NCBI GenBank assembly: GCA_045226255.1
Contig: JBGVCG010000003.1
Location: forward strand, 178,039-242,038
Source: UBA1181 sp045226255
GTDB lineage: Bacteria > Bacteroidota > Bacteroidia > Bacteroidales > Paludibacteraceae
Direction of reading: 5' to 3'
DNA length: 64,000 nucleotides
A model generated the notes under the pieces. That model was not told where the DNA came from. It did no database searches and saw only the letters and a list, made by a program, of their open reading frames with translations. The translations under genes and the position numbers were made by a program. Shown piece after piece: positions 54,101 to 63,907 of this stretch. Positions within the stretch are counted from its first letter, which is position 1, and each line of letters begins with the position of its first letter.

Positions 54101-57100
54101 TACGAGCCAAATCACAGTCTCCCCAGTAGAGTCTAAAACCTATGTGGTTCACGTGAGGGATTTGGCTACGGGTGCGACGGGAACGGATTCTTTCCGCGTC
54201 AATGTGTTGAGCGTGGATGTGGATAGTGTGGGCGTCGGCAATTCAGTTGTCTTGTTCGCTAGGGGAGGCGTCTCTTATGAGTGGTCAACCCAAGAAACTA
54301 CTCCTTCCATTACGGTTCCTGGATCGGCTGATCTCACCCAATACGAAGTGAAGATTACAGATGGGTTTGGCAAGACATGTAAGCGTAGCATAGATGTTCA
54401 GAAACCTTCTATCCCTGCTGGAAGTATCCCTTCTGTGACGATCACAGGTACGCCTATCGTTTGTATGGGTGATACAGTTCTGCTTTCCGCTTCGCTTTCT
54501 ACAGGCTGTAATGCTTGTTCATTCCAATGGGTGAACAACCGCTCTTATTCGTCTCCGAATATCGTGGTTGTGCCTAAGCATAGCGAAACCTATACGGTGA
54601 ATGTGTTTGACCCTACCACAGGACGTGAGTACACCGCCTCTTACCGTGTTGAGGTTATGAAGGCTAAGTTGACTTCCATGATAGATGGCGGGGCTGTGAC
54701 GTTGTCCGCTTCTGGTGGTACGTCTTATTTGTGGAGCAATGGTGCGACCACTTCTTCGATTAATTTCCTTTTGCCTGCGAATGTGGATACTGCCTTTTCT
54801 GTTGTCATCACGAATGGCGCGGTTAGCTGCGAAAAAACAATTACCGTTCCGGATCTATATAAGCAGGATAACCTGAATATTAGAGTGGATGGTGAGACGG
54901 AAATTTGTCCTAATTCATCAACGACCTTGACGGTTATGATAGGAAACGATGATTCTTATTATGATGATTTCGAGGTTAGATGGAAGGGCTTCCCTAATGC
55001 TGGACGATCTATTACGGTTACGCCAACTGTGTCTCAGGAGTATAAGGCATTTGTTTACCATGTTCCAACGGGTAAGCTCTACTCAACGTTGCTCGCAAAG
55101 GTGGCTGTCCTGGAAAGCTGTCAGGGTGGCGGTGGTGACACCATTCCTGTGGATCCTTTTGTCCCTGAATGTGGTGACCTGGATTTGAGCGATACTGCTT
55201 ATATGATGACGAACGGGCAACCTGCTATCTTAGTGCCGTTACCTGCACCTGATTCTGTAAATGTTTTCCTTTCAGGTAACTATCAGGCTACTATTCCTGA
55301 GCCTGGAAAAACATATGAGATTTATTTGTCCGAAAACACATCTCTTTATATCCATTCGAATGTGCCTACCTCTCTCAAGATGGAAACGTATGATGGTACG
55401 TTGATTTTGGATGGCTCGGGACCTTTCACCTTCGAAAGAAGAAAAACGGCAGGGAAATTCTTCTCAATGAGTAAAACTTCTCGATTAATCGTGAACACTG
55501 GAACGGTCGTGACTATAGTCTCTAATGAGAAAAATGATAATACTGGAGAACCTGCCAAAATGAACCAGCAATCCAGATTATATAACCGTGGTATTATTAC
55601 TACTATCGGAAGGTTTAAGATGCTCAATTATTCTCGTTTGGTGAATATGGGTTCTTTCCTATCTTCTTCTAGCTTGCAAATCGCTGATCCGGATTGTAAG
55701 ATCACAAACTATAATTTGATCGATTATGATCGTGTGACTTCTATTGATCATGCTACAAATCAGATGTTCTCTTTGGAAGCGGGATCAGTTACGAAATTCA
55801 GAAAAATTAGTAATGTCAAACCTCAATCTAATGTCGCCTCTATTGTGCCTTTCTGTGGAAGTGGATGTATTCGTGTTACAGGAGAGGTTAGTGGTGTCAA
55901 CGTAAATAAAATTGTGGGACCTTCTGTTAATGTATGTTTGCAGGGTGCGAGTGAGTCATCGGTCGATAAATGGGACTGGAACAATGGCAACCTTAGCACG
56001 AACTGCTCGGGTTGTGGTATGAGCGTGACACCGGTTAGCAAGGTTATTTGTGATACTGTAATGAATACGAATGTCGCTCGTCTCGAAGCGTATGTTAAGG
56101 GTGGAAGCGGTTCTTACGTTTACAATTGGTTGGATCCGTCTTCTCAACTAGATACGATGTATGTGGGCGGTATGTTGTATCCTATCACTACTTCCGTTAC
56201 TATTCCAACTCCTTTGACGAGCGATTATACGGTGACTCGTAGATTGGTTGTCCGTGATCTCAATAACGCTTCTATGGTCGATACGGTGAGCGTTTCTTAT
56301 TCGGTTCGCCTGTGTGGCTCTGGTGCGATCCCTACTGATACTATCGCCTTTGAGGTGGAAGGGGCTGATCACCTTTGTCTCGGTAATAAGGCTAGGTTGA
56401 AGGTGCGCTTGGATAATGCGCCTTCGGGTATCATCTCTTACCGTTGGAGCACGAATGAGAAAACGGATAGAATCGTTGTCTCTCCAACCGAAACGACCAC
56501 TTATTGGGTTGATGTGATGTGTGCGCGTGGCAATGATACCATCGTTTCTAGAAAAGAATTCAATATCGTCGTGTCTGACTGTGGTGGTGCGGGTAATTGT
56601 GCTTCTGACCTTTGGGTGAATGTCGACCAATATCCGGACTGTGGTGGCAATGGTGTTGTCTCTGTCTCTTCAACCGATAATGAGGCGTCTCCTTTGAACT
56701 CATTCTCCGTGAAATGGTTTGACGCTGAATTGAATCATTTGAGTAGTGGATATTCCTTGTCCAATGTGCCTGCCGGCGATTATTATGTTGAGTTCACGAA
56801 GGAGGGTTGTTCTGCCCAAAGAAAAATAAGCTTGCGTTCCGTGGATAATCGTGAATTGTCGGGCTTGTTGATGACTACGTATGATTCGATTTCTCCGGAG
56901 ACCGTTCAGCCTGCTTGCTTTACGGGTAGGAAAATTGCCTCTTCTCAAGTCTCCTCACTTTCTGAGGACTTGTCCTTGATTAATGCGAACTATGTGGTAT
57001 GGACTGGATTTATCACGCCTCCGTGTGATGGTAAATATGTCTTCCAAACCAATACTACTCATGGTAACTTGTTTATTGATAATGTGATGCGCATGTCTAA

Positions 57101-58337
57101 TAACGGCACGCTTTCTGATTCAATCTATTTGAATGCGGGTACATCTTACATGTTCGCCTATGTGAAAAAGAGAGATCCCGAGGAGGGTGTTGTCGAAGTG
57201 AAGTGGACTACGCCTTGCTCAGAAGGCGGTATGGAGTCAATTCCTTCTTGTGCGCTGACGGCGGATCCTTTGATTGGGTTGACTACGTTGCTGAAGAATA
57301 ATTCGGATATTTCAACGCTTAACACTTTGTTGAATAGCTGCGACACCGTCGCTTGTCCTGAGCCGGTTGTCAAAGTGGATCCTCTTCGTCAAATCTGTAA
57401 GGCGGGTTCTCCTGTGACACTTTCCGCCTATGCGCCGGGCGCTTCTTACCAGTGGCGTGTTGTAAATACTGGTGATGTTATCAGTACCCAGCCTTCAATC
57501 ACTGTTTCTAGTGCTAATTTCTATACGGTGACTGTCACCTCTTGGTGTGGTTCGAAGGTTGATAAGGATGTCACGGTTCAAATGCTGAGTCCTAAGTCTG
57601 TTACCGCCACTGTCTCTGCGGATGCCGCTTGTCATGGCTCTTCCGTGAGGTTGAATGCTACAGGTGGTTCTTCTTATAGATGGACTCCTTCTGAAGGCTT
57701 AAGTGACGCTTCTTCCGCTTCTCCGACGTTGATCGCTGATCGTTCTATGACCTATACGGTTAAGGTCATCACCGCTGGCGGTTGTGTCGTTACGAAGTCG
57801 GTGGACGTTAATGTTAAGGATCCATTTGACTTTGATGTGGTCCAAGAGTTCGAGGAGTGCAATGGCTCAAAGGTTCAAATGCGTGCGGATGGTGCGGATG
57901 AATATTACTGGTATCCTTCAGACGGTTTGTCTTGTATCAGATGCTCCGTTACGGATGTCGTGTTGGGCTCCGATGAAAAGACTTATACGGTTGAGGGTAT
58001 GAAAGATGGTTGTGTGCTGAAAAAGAATGTCATAGTCCGTCCGTTGCTTAAACAAAGTGATCTGGATTTCTCTTTCGAATCTGCAACTCAATGTGGTGTT
58101 GTATTGACTGCCTCTGACATGGGCCCTAGGGTTTCATATCGTTGGAGTGTGGAGGCTAATCCGAATCTCGATGTGGAGGGCCAGTCTGTCACATTATATT
58201 TCCCTTCCGATGGCGACTATAAGGTTACGTTGACGGTTAAGAGAAATGATTGCGATGAGTCTTCGGTTGTTTCGTTGACAAAGACTGTGACTGTCAATGG
58301 ATGTAATCCTTGCAACCCTTGTGTAGTGGAACATTAA
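51195..58337 (+). CDS. 2380-residue secreted Ig/PA14 surface protein without visible sorting domain
   Basis: A signal peptide (VLQVLIFLSSLCCLQNLYA) is followed by a beta-rich repeat domain (about residues 25-270), a 15-Gly linker (273-287) and an array of Ig-like units with C-x-G motifs (about 290-1320). A second copy of the N-terminal-type beta domain lies at about 1326-1604. Further Ig units follow, a PA14-like domain at about 1888-2005 (LLMTTYD ... VVEVKWTTPC), three more Ig units and a PKD-like segment. The chain ends CNPCNPCVVEH and has neither a type A nor a type B T9SS domain. PA14 domains often bind carbohydrate. How it is anchored is unclear. The next gene starts 23 bases later. Confidence 0.9.
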   Translation: MNKRVLQVLIFLSSLCCLQNLYAQCATDPGDKEVSMFSSSSLLYANSGNQLIQVASGKVLFLNQSGTYSFHLNGGSVVADGPGEYFFSTDCTFNNAWLYVNEGAKVTILGGLQNGLSFVNRGELTILTPSNKEPVVNFNSDAYVINTGTLNIVGAGLRIDGAYSNLSLVNVDRDMWLNSNKLVCLANHSIMNVGGSSHLNSPIRGDGGCLHSVGTISKVSNFVANNGLITPYGDLTYICTETGFSGEFHYVEGASENKSGGAVLQNHCQGCSGGGGGGGGGGGGGGGDVGGGDDDFTYGILIYGDTIICQNSSTSLGVDVQGKPGAQYTYRWVKVVDEKEIEVAAESGASRLTVYPTEMTKYRVYVTENGSKKIGSKDIIINVLTASAFLSKENDAVIVSASKADSYLWNTGAKTPYISVPLSENERTYSVDLTIGGKTCTANVVVNNLNDKYDNHKPLQVLIDGPASVCPGSDIVLRSIVSGGSGHYSYEWNTGAVTDSIVDGATISSDYCVKVTDLDLGLVKYACSHVSVPSMQVISNEMGVITYMLDGVVKTINKVPADSTVHVWVENGQMCKLKLYGGVGDTTPIIDTVIVPPYIPFVVVTKDGDTLSSTNDTIYICKGDVVTLSAADDSQDHTYQWLGLNSTSKSVEVSPNSTTTYVLTVSNSDGSFHKVAKKTIVVRRIYSVVLSTETQTKAILQGAGGSKYVWKYENVSDPTSEKTYMGNPFVVDYPAGFDTCLLIVDDVCFDTIFFSNKTDKVEIVDGSGSKDNKSYVCLNAEADSIDLSASVSVEGGSLSYAWYKNDLLISTNASIRVKDEVTTEYKVVVTDLNSGKMMTATKTVIVMSAKVNKQNDLTAQLVATGGGDYAWSNGGNTQSIEVPANVAGSYTVNVTRDGHQCAAVVNVQPGVVTVPDSIIVVITPGDEPSSSRTNTSLCEGESITLKAGEINGSGRYAYSWNIADETQNHTSQITVSPVESKTYVVHVRDLATGATGTDSFRVNVLSVDVDSVGVGNSVVLFARGGVSYEWSTQETTPSITVPGSADLTQYEVKITDGFGKTCKRSIDVQKPSIPAGSIPSVTITGTPIVCMGDTVLLSASLSTGCNACSFQWVNNRSYSSPNIVVVPKHSETYTVNVFDPTTGREYTASYRVEVMKAKLTSMIDGGAVTLSASGGTSYLWSNGATTSSINFLLPANVDTAFSVVITNGAVSCEKTITVPDLYKQDNLNIRVDGETEICPNSSTTLTVMIGNDDSYYDDFEVRWKGFPNAGRSITVTPTVSQEYKAFVYHVPTGKLYSTLLAKVAVLESCQGGGGDTIPVDPFVPECGDLDLSDTAYMMTNGQPAILVPLPAPDSVNVFLSGNYQATIPEPGKTYEIYLSENTSLYIHSNVPTSLKMETYDGTLILDGSGPFTFERRKTAGKFFSMSKTSRLIVNTGTVVTIVSNEKNDNTGEPAKMNQQSRLYNRGIITTIGRFKMLNYSRLVNMGSFLSSSSLQIADPDCKITNYNLIDYDRVTSIDHATNQMFSLEAGSVTKFRKISNVKPQSNVASIVPFCGSGCIRVTGEVSGVNVNKIVGPSVNVCLQGASESSVDKWDWNNGNLSTNCSGCGMSVTPVSKVICDTVMNTNVARLEAYVKGGSGSYVYNWLDPSSQLDTMYVGGMLYPITTSVTIPTPLTSDYTVTRRLVVRDLNNASMVDTVSVSYSVRLCGSGAIPTDTIAFEVEGADHLCLGNKARLKVRLDNAPSGIISYRWSTNEKTDRIVVSPTETTTYWVDVMCARGNDTIVSRKEFNIVVSDCGGAGNCASDLWVNVDQYPDCGGNGVVSVSSTDNEASPLNSFSVKWFDAELNHLSSGYSLSNVPAGDYYVEFTKEGCSAQRKISLRSVDNRELSGLLMTTYDSISPETVQPACFTGRKIASSQVSSLSEDLSLINANYVVWTGFITPPCDGKYVFQTNTTHGNLFIDNVMRMSNNGTLSDSIYLNAGTSYMFAYVKKRDPEEGVVEVKWTTPCSEGGMESIPSCALTADPLIGLTTLLKNNSDISTLNTLLNSCDTVACPEPVVKVDPLRQICKAGSPVTLSAYAPGASYQWRVVNTGDVISTQPSITVSSANFYTVTVTSWCGSKVDKDVTVQMLSPKSVTATVSADAACHGSSVRLNATGGSSYRWTPSEGLSDASSASPTLIADRSMTYTVKVITAGGCVVTKSVDVNVKDPFDFDVVQEFEECNGSKVQMRADGADEYYWYPSDGLSCIRCSVTDVVLGSDEKTYTVEGMKDGCVLKKNVIVRPLLKQSDLDFSFESATQCGVVLTASDMGPRVSYRWSVEANPNLDVEGQSVTLYFPSDGDYKVTLTVKRNDCDESSVVSLTKTVTVNGCNPCNPCVVEH
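52011..52055 (+). repeat. Run of 15 glycine codons
   Basis: Fifteen GGC/GGT codons in a row encode a flexible linker between the N-terminal domain and the Ig array; GGC dominates with GGT breaking the run. It is prone to slippage. Confidence 0.9.
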
Positions 58338-58360
58338 TAGGTGAAAAAAACGATAATATT

Positions 58361-61300
58361 ATGATAGACAAGATTAGAAAAAGTTATTGGACAAAAGTTG
58401 TCTCGTTTGTGTGGTTGTTTCAGTTGGTGTTCTCTCCTTTTCAGGCGTGGGCGCTGACAGGTGGTCCGACGCAACCTGAATTCGCGACTTTCACCCCATC
58501 GGGCGTTGACAATATGGTGGATTTGTTTACGGGTGATTTTAGCTATAACATCCCGTTGATGGATGTGGATGGTTACCCGATTAACATTAGTTATTCGTCC
58601 GGTATTGGCGTGGAGGATCAGGCTAGTATGGTTGGCTTGGGTTGGACTTTGAACGCAGGTGGTATCATCAACCGTAATGTCCGTGGTGTCCCTGATGATT
58701 TCAATGGAGAAGACCAAATCGTCACGACTACCAATATCAAGCCTTCGTGGACGGCTTCTGTCGGACTGAATCTGAAACCGGAGATTTTGGGATTTAACGC
58801 CGAAGGTGCTTCGAGAGGACTTTCTCTCAGTGGTTCTGTCGCTTATAACAACTATACGGGGTTGGCTTTGCAGTCTGGAATCTCCGCATCATTCCGTTTG
58901 CCGGGTTTGGGTGATAAGAGCAGCTCATCCTTGGGCTTGGGATTACAAAATAGTACAGAAAGTGGTTTGTCTATTTCTCCATCGTTTAATCTCTCCAGAT
59001 ATTCCTCGAATAAGATAGGTGATGAAAATGCTACTGTGACATCTAGTCTTAGCTTCGGTACTGCATTTAATTCTAGAAGTGGCATGAGGGAAATCACGGT
59101 CACTCCAACTAGCACATTGGAATGGTCTAACAAACTTCCTGCCAATGATAAGAAATTTTCAGCTTGTTTGGGCTCTTCAGTTACTATCCCGCTTAACCCT
59201 AGAACTTATGTGCCTCAATTGTCTAATGACATGAATTCTTACTCCGTGAAGGTGGAGATCGGTACTGGTTTGGAGGCTTTCTTGTTCGCAGGTGAGGAAT
59301 CCATTGATGGCTCATATAGCAGACAATATATGCCGGAGAAAACGAAACGAGCTCCTGCTTATGGCTATCTCTATTCTGATTTGGGCAAGGATAATCCTTA
59401 CGCTATGCATGATTTCAACAGGGAGAAGGATCAAGCCTACACGGAAAATCTCCCTGCCATCGCTTTGGCTCAAATGACATATGATACTTATACTGCTTCG
59501 GGACAGGGTGTCACGGGAATGTTCAGACCTTTCCGTGATGTCAGTAGGGTATATGATCCGCTTGTGGAAAACCGCTCGGGAAATGGTGCCGTGGGTGTTG
59601 ATATCTCTGGAGCTAATATGTTTAAGGCGGGTGTTAACCTGTCGGGCGGCTTCGACCGCTCGTATTCAGGTAGGTGGACCAGCAATAACGAGCCTTTCTC
59701 GAAAACATCTTTCCATTCTTCGGAACCTGGTAATTTGTATGAGAAGGTTTATTTTAAAACCTCGGGCGATTTCTCGGTGTACGATGATGAATATTATGAT
59801 CTGATGTGTGGCGTGAGCCCTGTGCGTTTTAATATTAATCAGGAGGGCGCCTTGAATTCTTTCTCGCTTTCCGGCAGATCTTCTGCCTCTCCAAGAAATG
59901 TTCCCGGATCTTCCGTCTCTCCTAGAGAAATTAAAAGAGAGGCGAGGGCTAAGCGTAATTCAACTATGACCTACTTGACTGCTAAGGAAGCTTCGCTCGT
60001 CGGTCTCAATAAGGAAATGGATCTTTACGAGATGAAAACGGACGGCTCGTACGAAAAGAATATGGTGCATATGAAAAGATATGGGCAAGACGGTAGAAAA
60101 CCTCATCATATCTCTGAAATTACAGTGACCCGCCCTGATGGCACCCGTTATGTGTATGGCGACCAAATCTATAACTTCGTCCAGAAAGAGGTGACGTTTA
60201 ATGTTGGTGAAGTGGATCAGGATGTTTTGGATCAGACTAATGGTGCTATGGTTTCGTTTGATCCGAACGACGCTTCTGAAAATAATACGAAAGGCGATGA
60301 TCATTACTACAATTGTAATACGTTGCCTCCTTATGCCAGCGGTTATCAATTGTCCGCTTGCCTCTCTCCTGATTATGTGGATGTGAAGGGCGATGGCCCT
60401 ACCCCTGACGACTTGGGTATGTATACTAAAATCAACTATGCGAGATTGTATAAAGAGGGAAATTCATATAAGTGGAGAACTCCTTATGAATCTGATAGGG
60501 CTAATTTCATAGATAGATTCAAGAGCTCTGATAAGGATAACAAGGCTTCTTATCTCTATGGAGAGAAGGAAATCAAATATATCCACTCAATCGAGTCCAA
60601 AAACCATGTGGCGATGTTCTTCTACTCGAAAAGGTTGGATGCTTACGAGTCTGCGGGCGAGGTGAATGTGGCTGTTTCATCGAATCAGAAGCCTTTGATG
60701 AAGTTGGATTCAATTTCCTTGTATGTTAATGACGCCGCTTTTAAGGCTGCGCTTAAATCTGGTTCCTTGAGAACTCTGACCCCTGTTCAAACCGTCGTGT
60801 TCAGCTACGATTATAGCTTGTGTAAGCATAACCCTGCATTTAAGGCTGAACCAAACTATAATGGCAATGGAGATGGTAAGTTGACGTTGACGTCCATCGC
60901 CTTCAAGTATTTCGATTCTAAAAAGGCGCAGATGAGCCCTTATGAATTCACCTACGGTTTCAATCCGGATTACAATACGCATGCGATGAATCGTTGGGGT
61001 TCTTATACGAGACATGTGGATCTCGATAATCCATATGTTTCTCAGAAGGCGGAAGACCTAGATGCACTGAATCAGGATGTCGCCGCTTGGACCCTCTCCC
61101 AAATCAAGTCGCCGACCGGTGGTGTTATCAAGGTGCAGTATGAGTCTGACGATTATGCGTTCGTACAGGATAAACGCGCTACCCAGATGGTTAAGGTCCT
61201 TGGCGTGGGAACTTGGAAAAAACGTAATCTGTCGAAGGAGAGCGATTGCAAAAATAATGTAATGAAGGAAGGCTATGATGCTGTCTTCGTGAAAGCTCAA

Positions 61301-63859
61301 GCGACGGATAAGGAAGATTTCATCCGCCGATATTTGCCTGCTGGAAATAGCGGCGGTCCTATTAGAACGAGTGGTGTTAGAATCGGTGCCACCACCAAAG
61401 ACATGGATGTCGAGGTGTTCTTTAAGTTCCTCACTAGTTTGAGACCTGGAAATGGGTCGTCTGAGGAGTATGTCAACGGATATGCTCATGTCATAGATTG
61501 TGATTACAACCCTGCTACTGGTATCGGTTGCTTGAAGTTCCGTCGGGAGCAAATCGGCGACCATGGAGATCCTATCCTTCCAATGCAGAAGGCGGCTATC
61601 CAGTATATCCGTCTTAATAAGCCTGAATATTACCTGCAAAAGCATTATGACGAGAATAGCAATGATTTTGTCACGCTGCTGCGCAAAATGCTTGGTAACG
61701 TCAATGACTTGGCTTCCATCGCTGTGGGTGTGGAAAGAGTCATTTATAACAAGGGTTGTTGCCGAACTATTCGCCCTGAGAATTCTTATCTTAGATTGTG
61801 CAACCCGAATTATTGTCAAAAGGGTGGTGGACTTCGTGTTAAGCAGATTACCATCGATGATAATTGGGGCTCGATGAAGAGTGCGTTGTTGAATGATAAC
61901 TCGAAAAATCAGGAGAATTTCACATACGGACAAACTTACACTTATACCAAAATCGCCGATGGAAATGACCCTGGCATCGAGAAGGGTACCGTGATCAGTA
62001 GTGGTGTCGCTTCGTATGAGCCTTCGGCAGGTATTGAGGAGTGCGCAATGCGCTCTCCGGATATATACAATGAAAAGGTGTGTATGGCTCCTGACAACCA
62101 GTTCGTGGTCGAAAAACCATATGGCGAATCCTATATGCCGGCTCCTTCGGTTGGCTATAGCCAAGTGACGGTTACGCCGCTGAAACATGAGGGCGTCACC
62201 CGTACAGCGACGGGTTGTGTCGTCAATGAGTTCTATACCGCTAAGGATTTCCCTGTGGCTATTTCGGCAATCGGTATTGACCGTAAGCCATATAAGATAA
62301 ATCCTGTGATAAGCGTGTTGTCTAAAAGTAATGATAATCGTGTGGTCGTTAGCCAAAGCTATGCTGTTGAACTTAACGATATGCACGGTAAACAAAAGTC
62401 TCAGAAAGTTTATGCGGAGAATAGCAATGTGCCTATCTCTTCCGTGGAGTATTTCTATAAGAAGAACAGATCTAATTCCTTGCTGAATGAGATTACTTCC
62501 ATCTCCAAGGACGGAAAGGTCAAAGAAAATGCGAAAGCGGGTCTGGAAATCGATATGGTCTTCGACGAGAGGGAAAGTGTTTCCCTTTCTATGGACTTTG
62601 GCCTCGCTTTGGATATTGATGCTTCCATGCTGGGTATGTTCCCGTTGATCGCTCCTTCCGGTTGGCCTTCTGTAAGTACCGATTATGCGCGTTACCGCTC
62701 CATCGCTTGTACGAAGGTGGTTACTCGCTACGGTATCCTGGATAAGGTGGTGGCTAAGGACCTCGGTTCTAATGTCGAAACGACCAATATGGCATGGGAC
62801 GACGAGACGGGCGAGGTGCTCCTCACCCGTACGGTGAACGAGTTCAACGATTCTATCTACTCCTTCAAATTGCCTTCCCATTGGGTGGAGTCGGGTATGG
62901 CTCCTGCCTACCAGAATGTGGCATACGAGGCGCAGAATGTTAGGTTCGACAATTGTGCGAACGCATCTAACTTCTTCTGCGTGGGCGATGAGTTGTTGGT
63001 GAAGAACTCGAACGAGACTGATCTGGATAAGAAAGATAATGAGTCGGTAAAGGTTTGGGTGAAATCGGTTGACCCTGCCAACAACAAAGTGACGGTGGTC
63101 GATGAGGAGGGTTACACGGATTATTCCGGTAGCTACGACGTGAAGGTGCTCCGCTCTGGTCACCGTAACCAGCAAAGCATCCCAGTCGAGTCTTTGACCC
63201 TCATGTCGAACCCAATCAAGAACGGCAAGCTGGAGTTCAAGGATGTGGTGGATGCCGGTGCCGTGGAGTATGAGTCTAATTGGGGCGAGATGCTCTGTGA
63301 ACAATATAGTGCGACGAACGAGTCGGATATCCCTCAAAATCCGTTCCTGACGGGCGAGATGGGTAACTACCGCGTGAAGCGTTCTTGGGTTTACCAGACG
63401 CCTCGTACGCAGTCTGACTTGAACCGTAATACGAATATCCGTCGTGACGGTGTCTACAAATCCTTCTCTTCCTTCTATCAGAACCCGACTCAAAACAGGG
63501 TGAAGAACTGGGAAAAGGTGGAGGATGGATGGACCTTCGCGTCTGAGGTCACCAAATTCAGTCCTTTCGGCTTTGAAATGGAGAACCGCGACGCCTTGGA
63601 TCGCTATTCCGCTGCTATGTATGGCTATAATTCCACGTTGCCGGTGGCGGTCTCCGCTAACTCGCGCTATACGCAGTTGGGTGTGATCAACTTCGAGGAT
63701 GTTGAGCTGAACAGTGATGATTATGCGCCGCACTTCTCTTTTGATGGCACAAAAGAACATCTGGACGGAGACAACTCCCATACGGGCGATAAGAGTATCA
63801 GGGTGGGAAATAAAGAGAATGTCTCCACCGAGTTCCTCCTTGTCCCATGCGCGGAATAG
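58361..63859 (+). CDS. Secreted protein with RHS/YD-type N-terminal region
   Basis: The 1832-residue protein has a signal peptide (VSFVWLFQLVFSPFQAWA). Residues about 43-110 match the N-terminal region of Bacteroidota RHS-repeat proteins: a DLFTGDFSYNIPLMDVDGYP stretch, then the SSGIGVEDQASMVGLGW block. Only isolated YD-like elements follow (for example RPDGTRYVYGD near residue 590), and I see no YD-repeat array or core domain. These may lie in the next gene. The ATG at 58361 is preferred over an in-frame TTG at 58310 that overlaps the previous gene. It follows the 2380-residue protein by 23 bases, so co-transcription is likely. Function is unknown; a toxin-like or surface role is inference from the family. 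Confidence 0.85.
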   Translation: MIDKIRKSYWTKVVSFVWLFQLVFSPFQAWALTGGPTQPEFATFTPSGVDNMVDLFTGDFSYNIPLMDVDGYPINISYSSGIGVEDQASMVGLGWTLNAGGIINRNVRGVPDDFNGEDQIVTTTNIKPSWTASVGLNLKPEILGFNAEGASRGLSLSGSVAYNNYTGLALQSGISASFRLPGLGDKSSSSLGLGLQNSTESGLSISPSFNLSRYSSNKIGDENATVTSSLSFGTAFNSRSGMREITVTPTSTLEWSNKLPANDKKFSACLGSSVTIPLNPRTYVPQLSNDMNSYSVKVEIGTGLEAFLFAGEESIDGSYSRQYMPEKTKRAPAYGYLYSDLGKDNPYAMHDFNREKDQAYTENLPAIALAQMTYDTYTASGQGVTGMFRPFRDVSRVYDPLVENRSGNGAVGVDISGANMFKAGVNLSGGFDRSYSGRWTSNNEPFSKTSFHSSEPGNLYEKVYFKTSGDFSVYDDEYYDLMCGVSPVRFNINQEGALNSFSLSGRSSASPRNVPGSSVSPREIKREARAKRNSTMTYLTAKEASLVGLNKEMDLYEMKTDGSYEKNMVHMKRYGQDGRKPHHISEITVTRPDGTRYVYGDQIYNFVQKEVTFNVGEVDQDVLDQTNGAMVSFDPNDASENNTKGDDHYYNCNTLPPYASGYQLSACLSPDYVDVKGDGPTPDDLGMYTKINYARLYKEGNSYKWRTPYESDRANFIDRFKSSDKDNKASYLYGEKEIKYIHSIESKNHVAMFFYSKRLDAYESAGEVNVAVSSNQKPLMKLDSISLYVNDAAFKAALKSGSLRTLTPVQTVVFSYDYSLCKHNPAFKAEPNYNGNGDGKLTLTSIAFKYFDSKKAQMSPYEFTYGFNPDYNTHAMNRWGSYTRHVDLDNPYVSQKAEDLDALNQDVAAWTLSQIKSPTGGVIKVQYESDDYAFVQDKRATQMVKVLGVGTWKKRNLSKESDCKNNVMKEGYDAVFVKAQATDKEDFIRRYLPAGNSGGPIRTSGVRIGATTKDMDVEVFFKFLTSLRPGNGSSEEYVNGYAHVIDCDYNPATGIGCLKFRREQIGDHGDPILPMQKAAIQYIRLNKPEYYLQKHYDENSNDFVTLLRKMLGNVNDLASIAVGVERVIYNKGCCRTIRPENSYLRLCNPNYCQKGGGLRVKQITIDDNWGSMKSALLNDNSKNQENFTYGQTYTYTKIADGNDPGIEKGTVISSGVASYEPSAGIEECAMRSPDIYNEKVCMAPDNQFVVEKPYGESYMPAPSVGYSQVTVTPLKHEGVTRTATGCVVNEFYTAKDFPVAISAIGIDRKPYKINPVISVLSKSNDNRVVVSQSYAVELNDMHGKQKSQKVYAENSNVPISSVEYFYKKNRSNSLLNEITSISKDGKVKENAKAGLEIDMVFDERESVSLSMDFGLALDIDASMLGMFPLIAPSGWPSVSTDYARYRSIACTKVVTRYGILDKVVAKDLGSNVETTNMAWDDETGEVLLTRTVNEFNDSIYSFKLPSHWVESGMAPAYQNVAYEAQNVRFDNCANASNFFCVGDELLVKNSNETDLDKKDNESVKVWVKSVDPANNKVTVVDEEGYTDYSGSYDVKVLRSGHRNQQSIPVESLTLMSNPIKNGKLEFKDVVDAGAVEYESNWGEMLCEQYSATNESDIPQNPFLTGEMGNYRVKRSWVYQTPRTQSDLNRNTNIRRDGVYKSFSSFYQNPTQNRVKNWEKVEDGWTFASEVTKFSPFGFEMENRDALDRYSAAMYGYNSTLPVAVSANSRYTQLGVINFEDVELNSDDYAPHFSFDGTKEHLDGDNSHTGDKSIRVGNKENVSTEFLLVPCAE

Positions 63860-63907
63860 TTTTTTTGCCATCTTTATTAATATGTTTAATCCTAAATTTC
63901 TAGAAAT

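Noticed and set aside
33493..58337. Repeats that might be a CRISPR array
   Set aside because: All repeats found are in coding frame, irregular in spacing and encode protein modules; no short direct repeats with unique spacers of constant length are seen.
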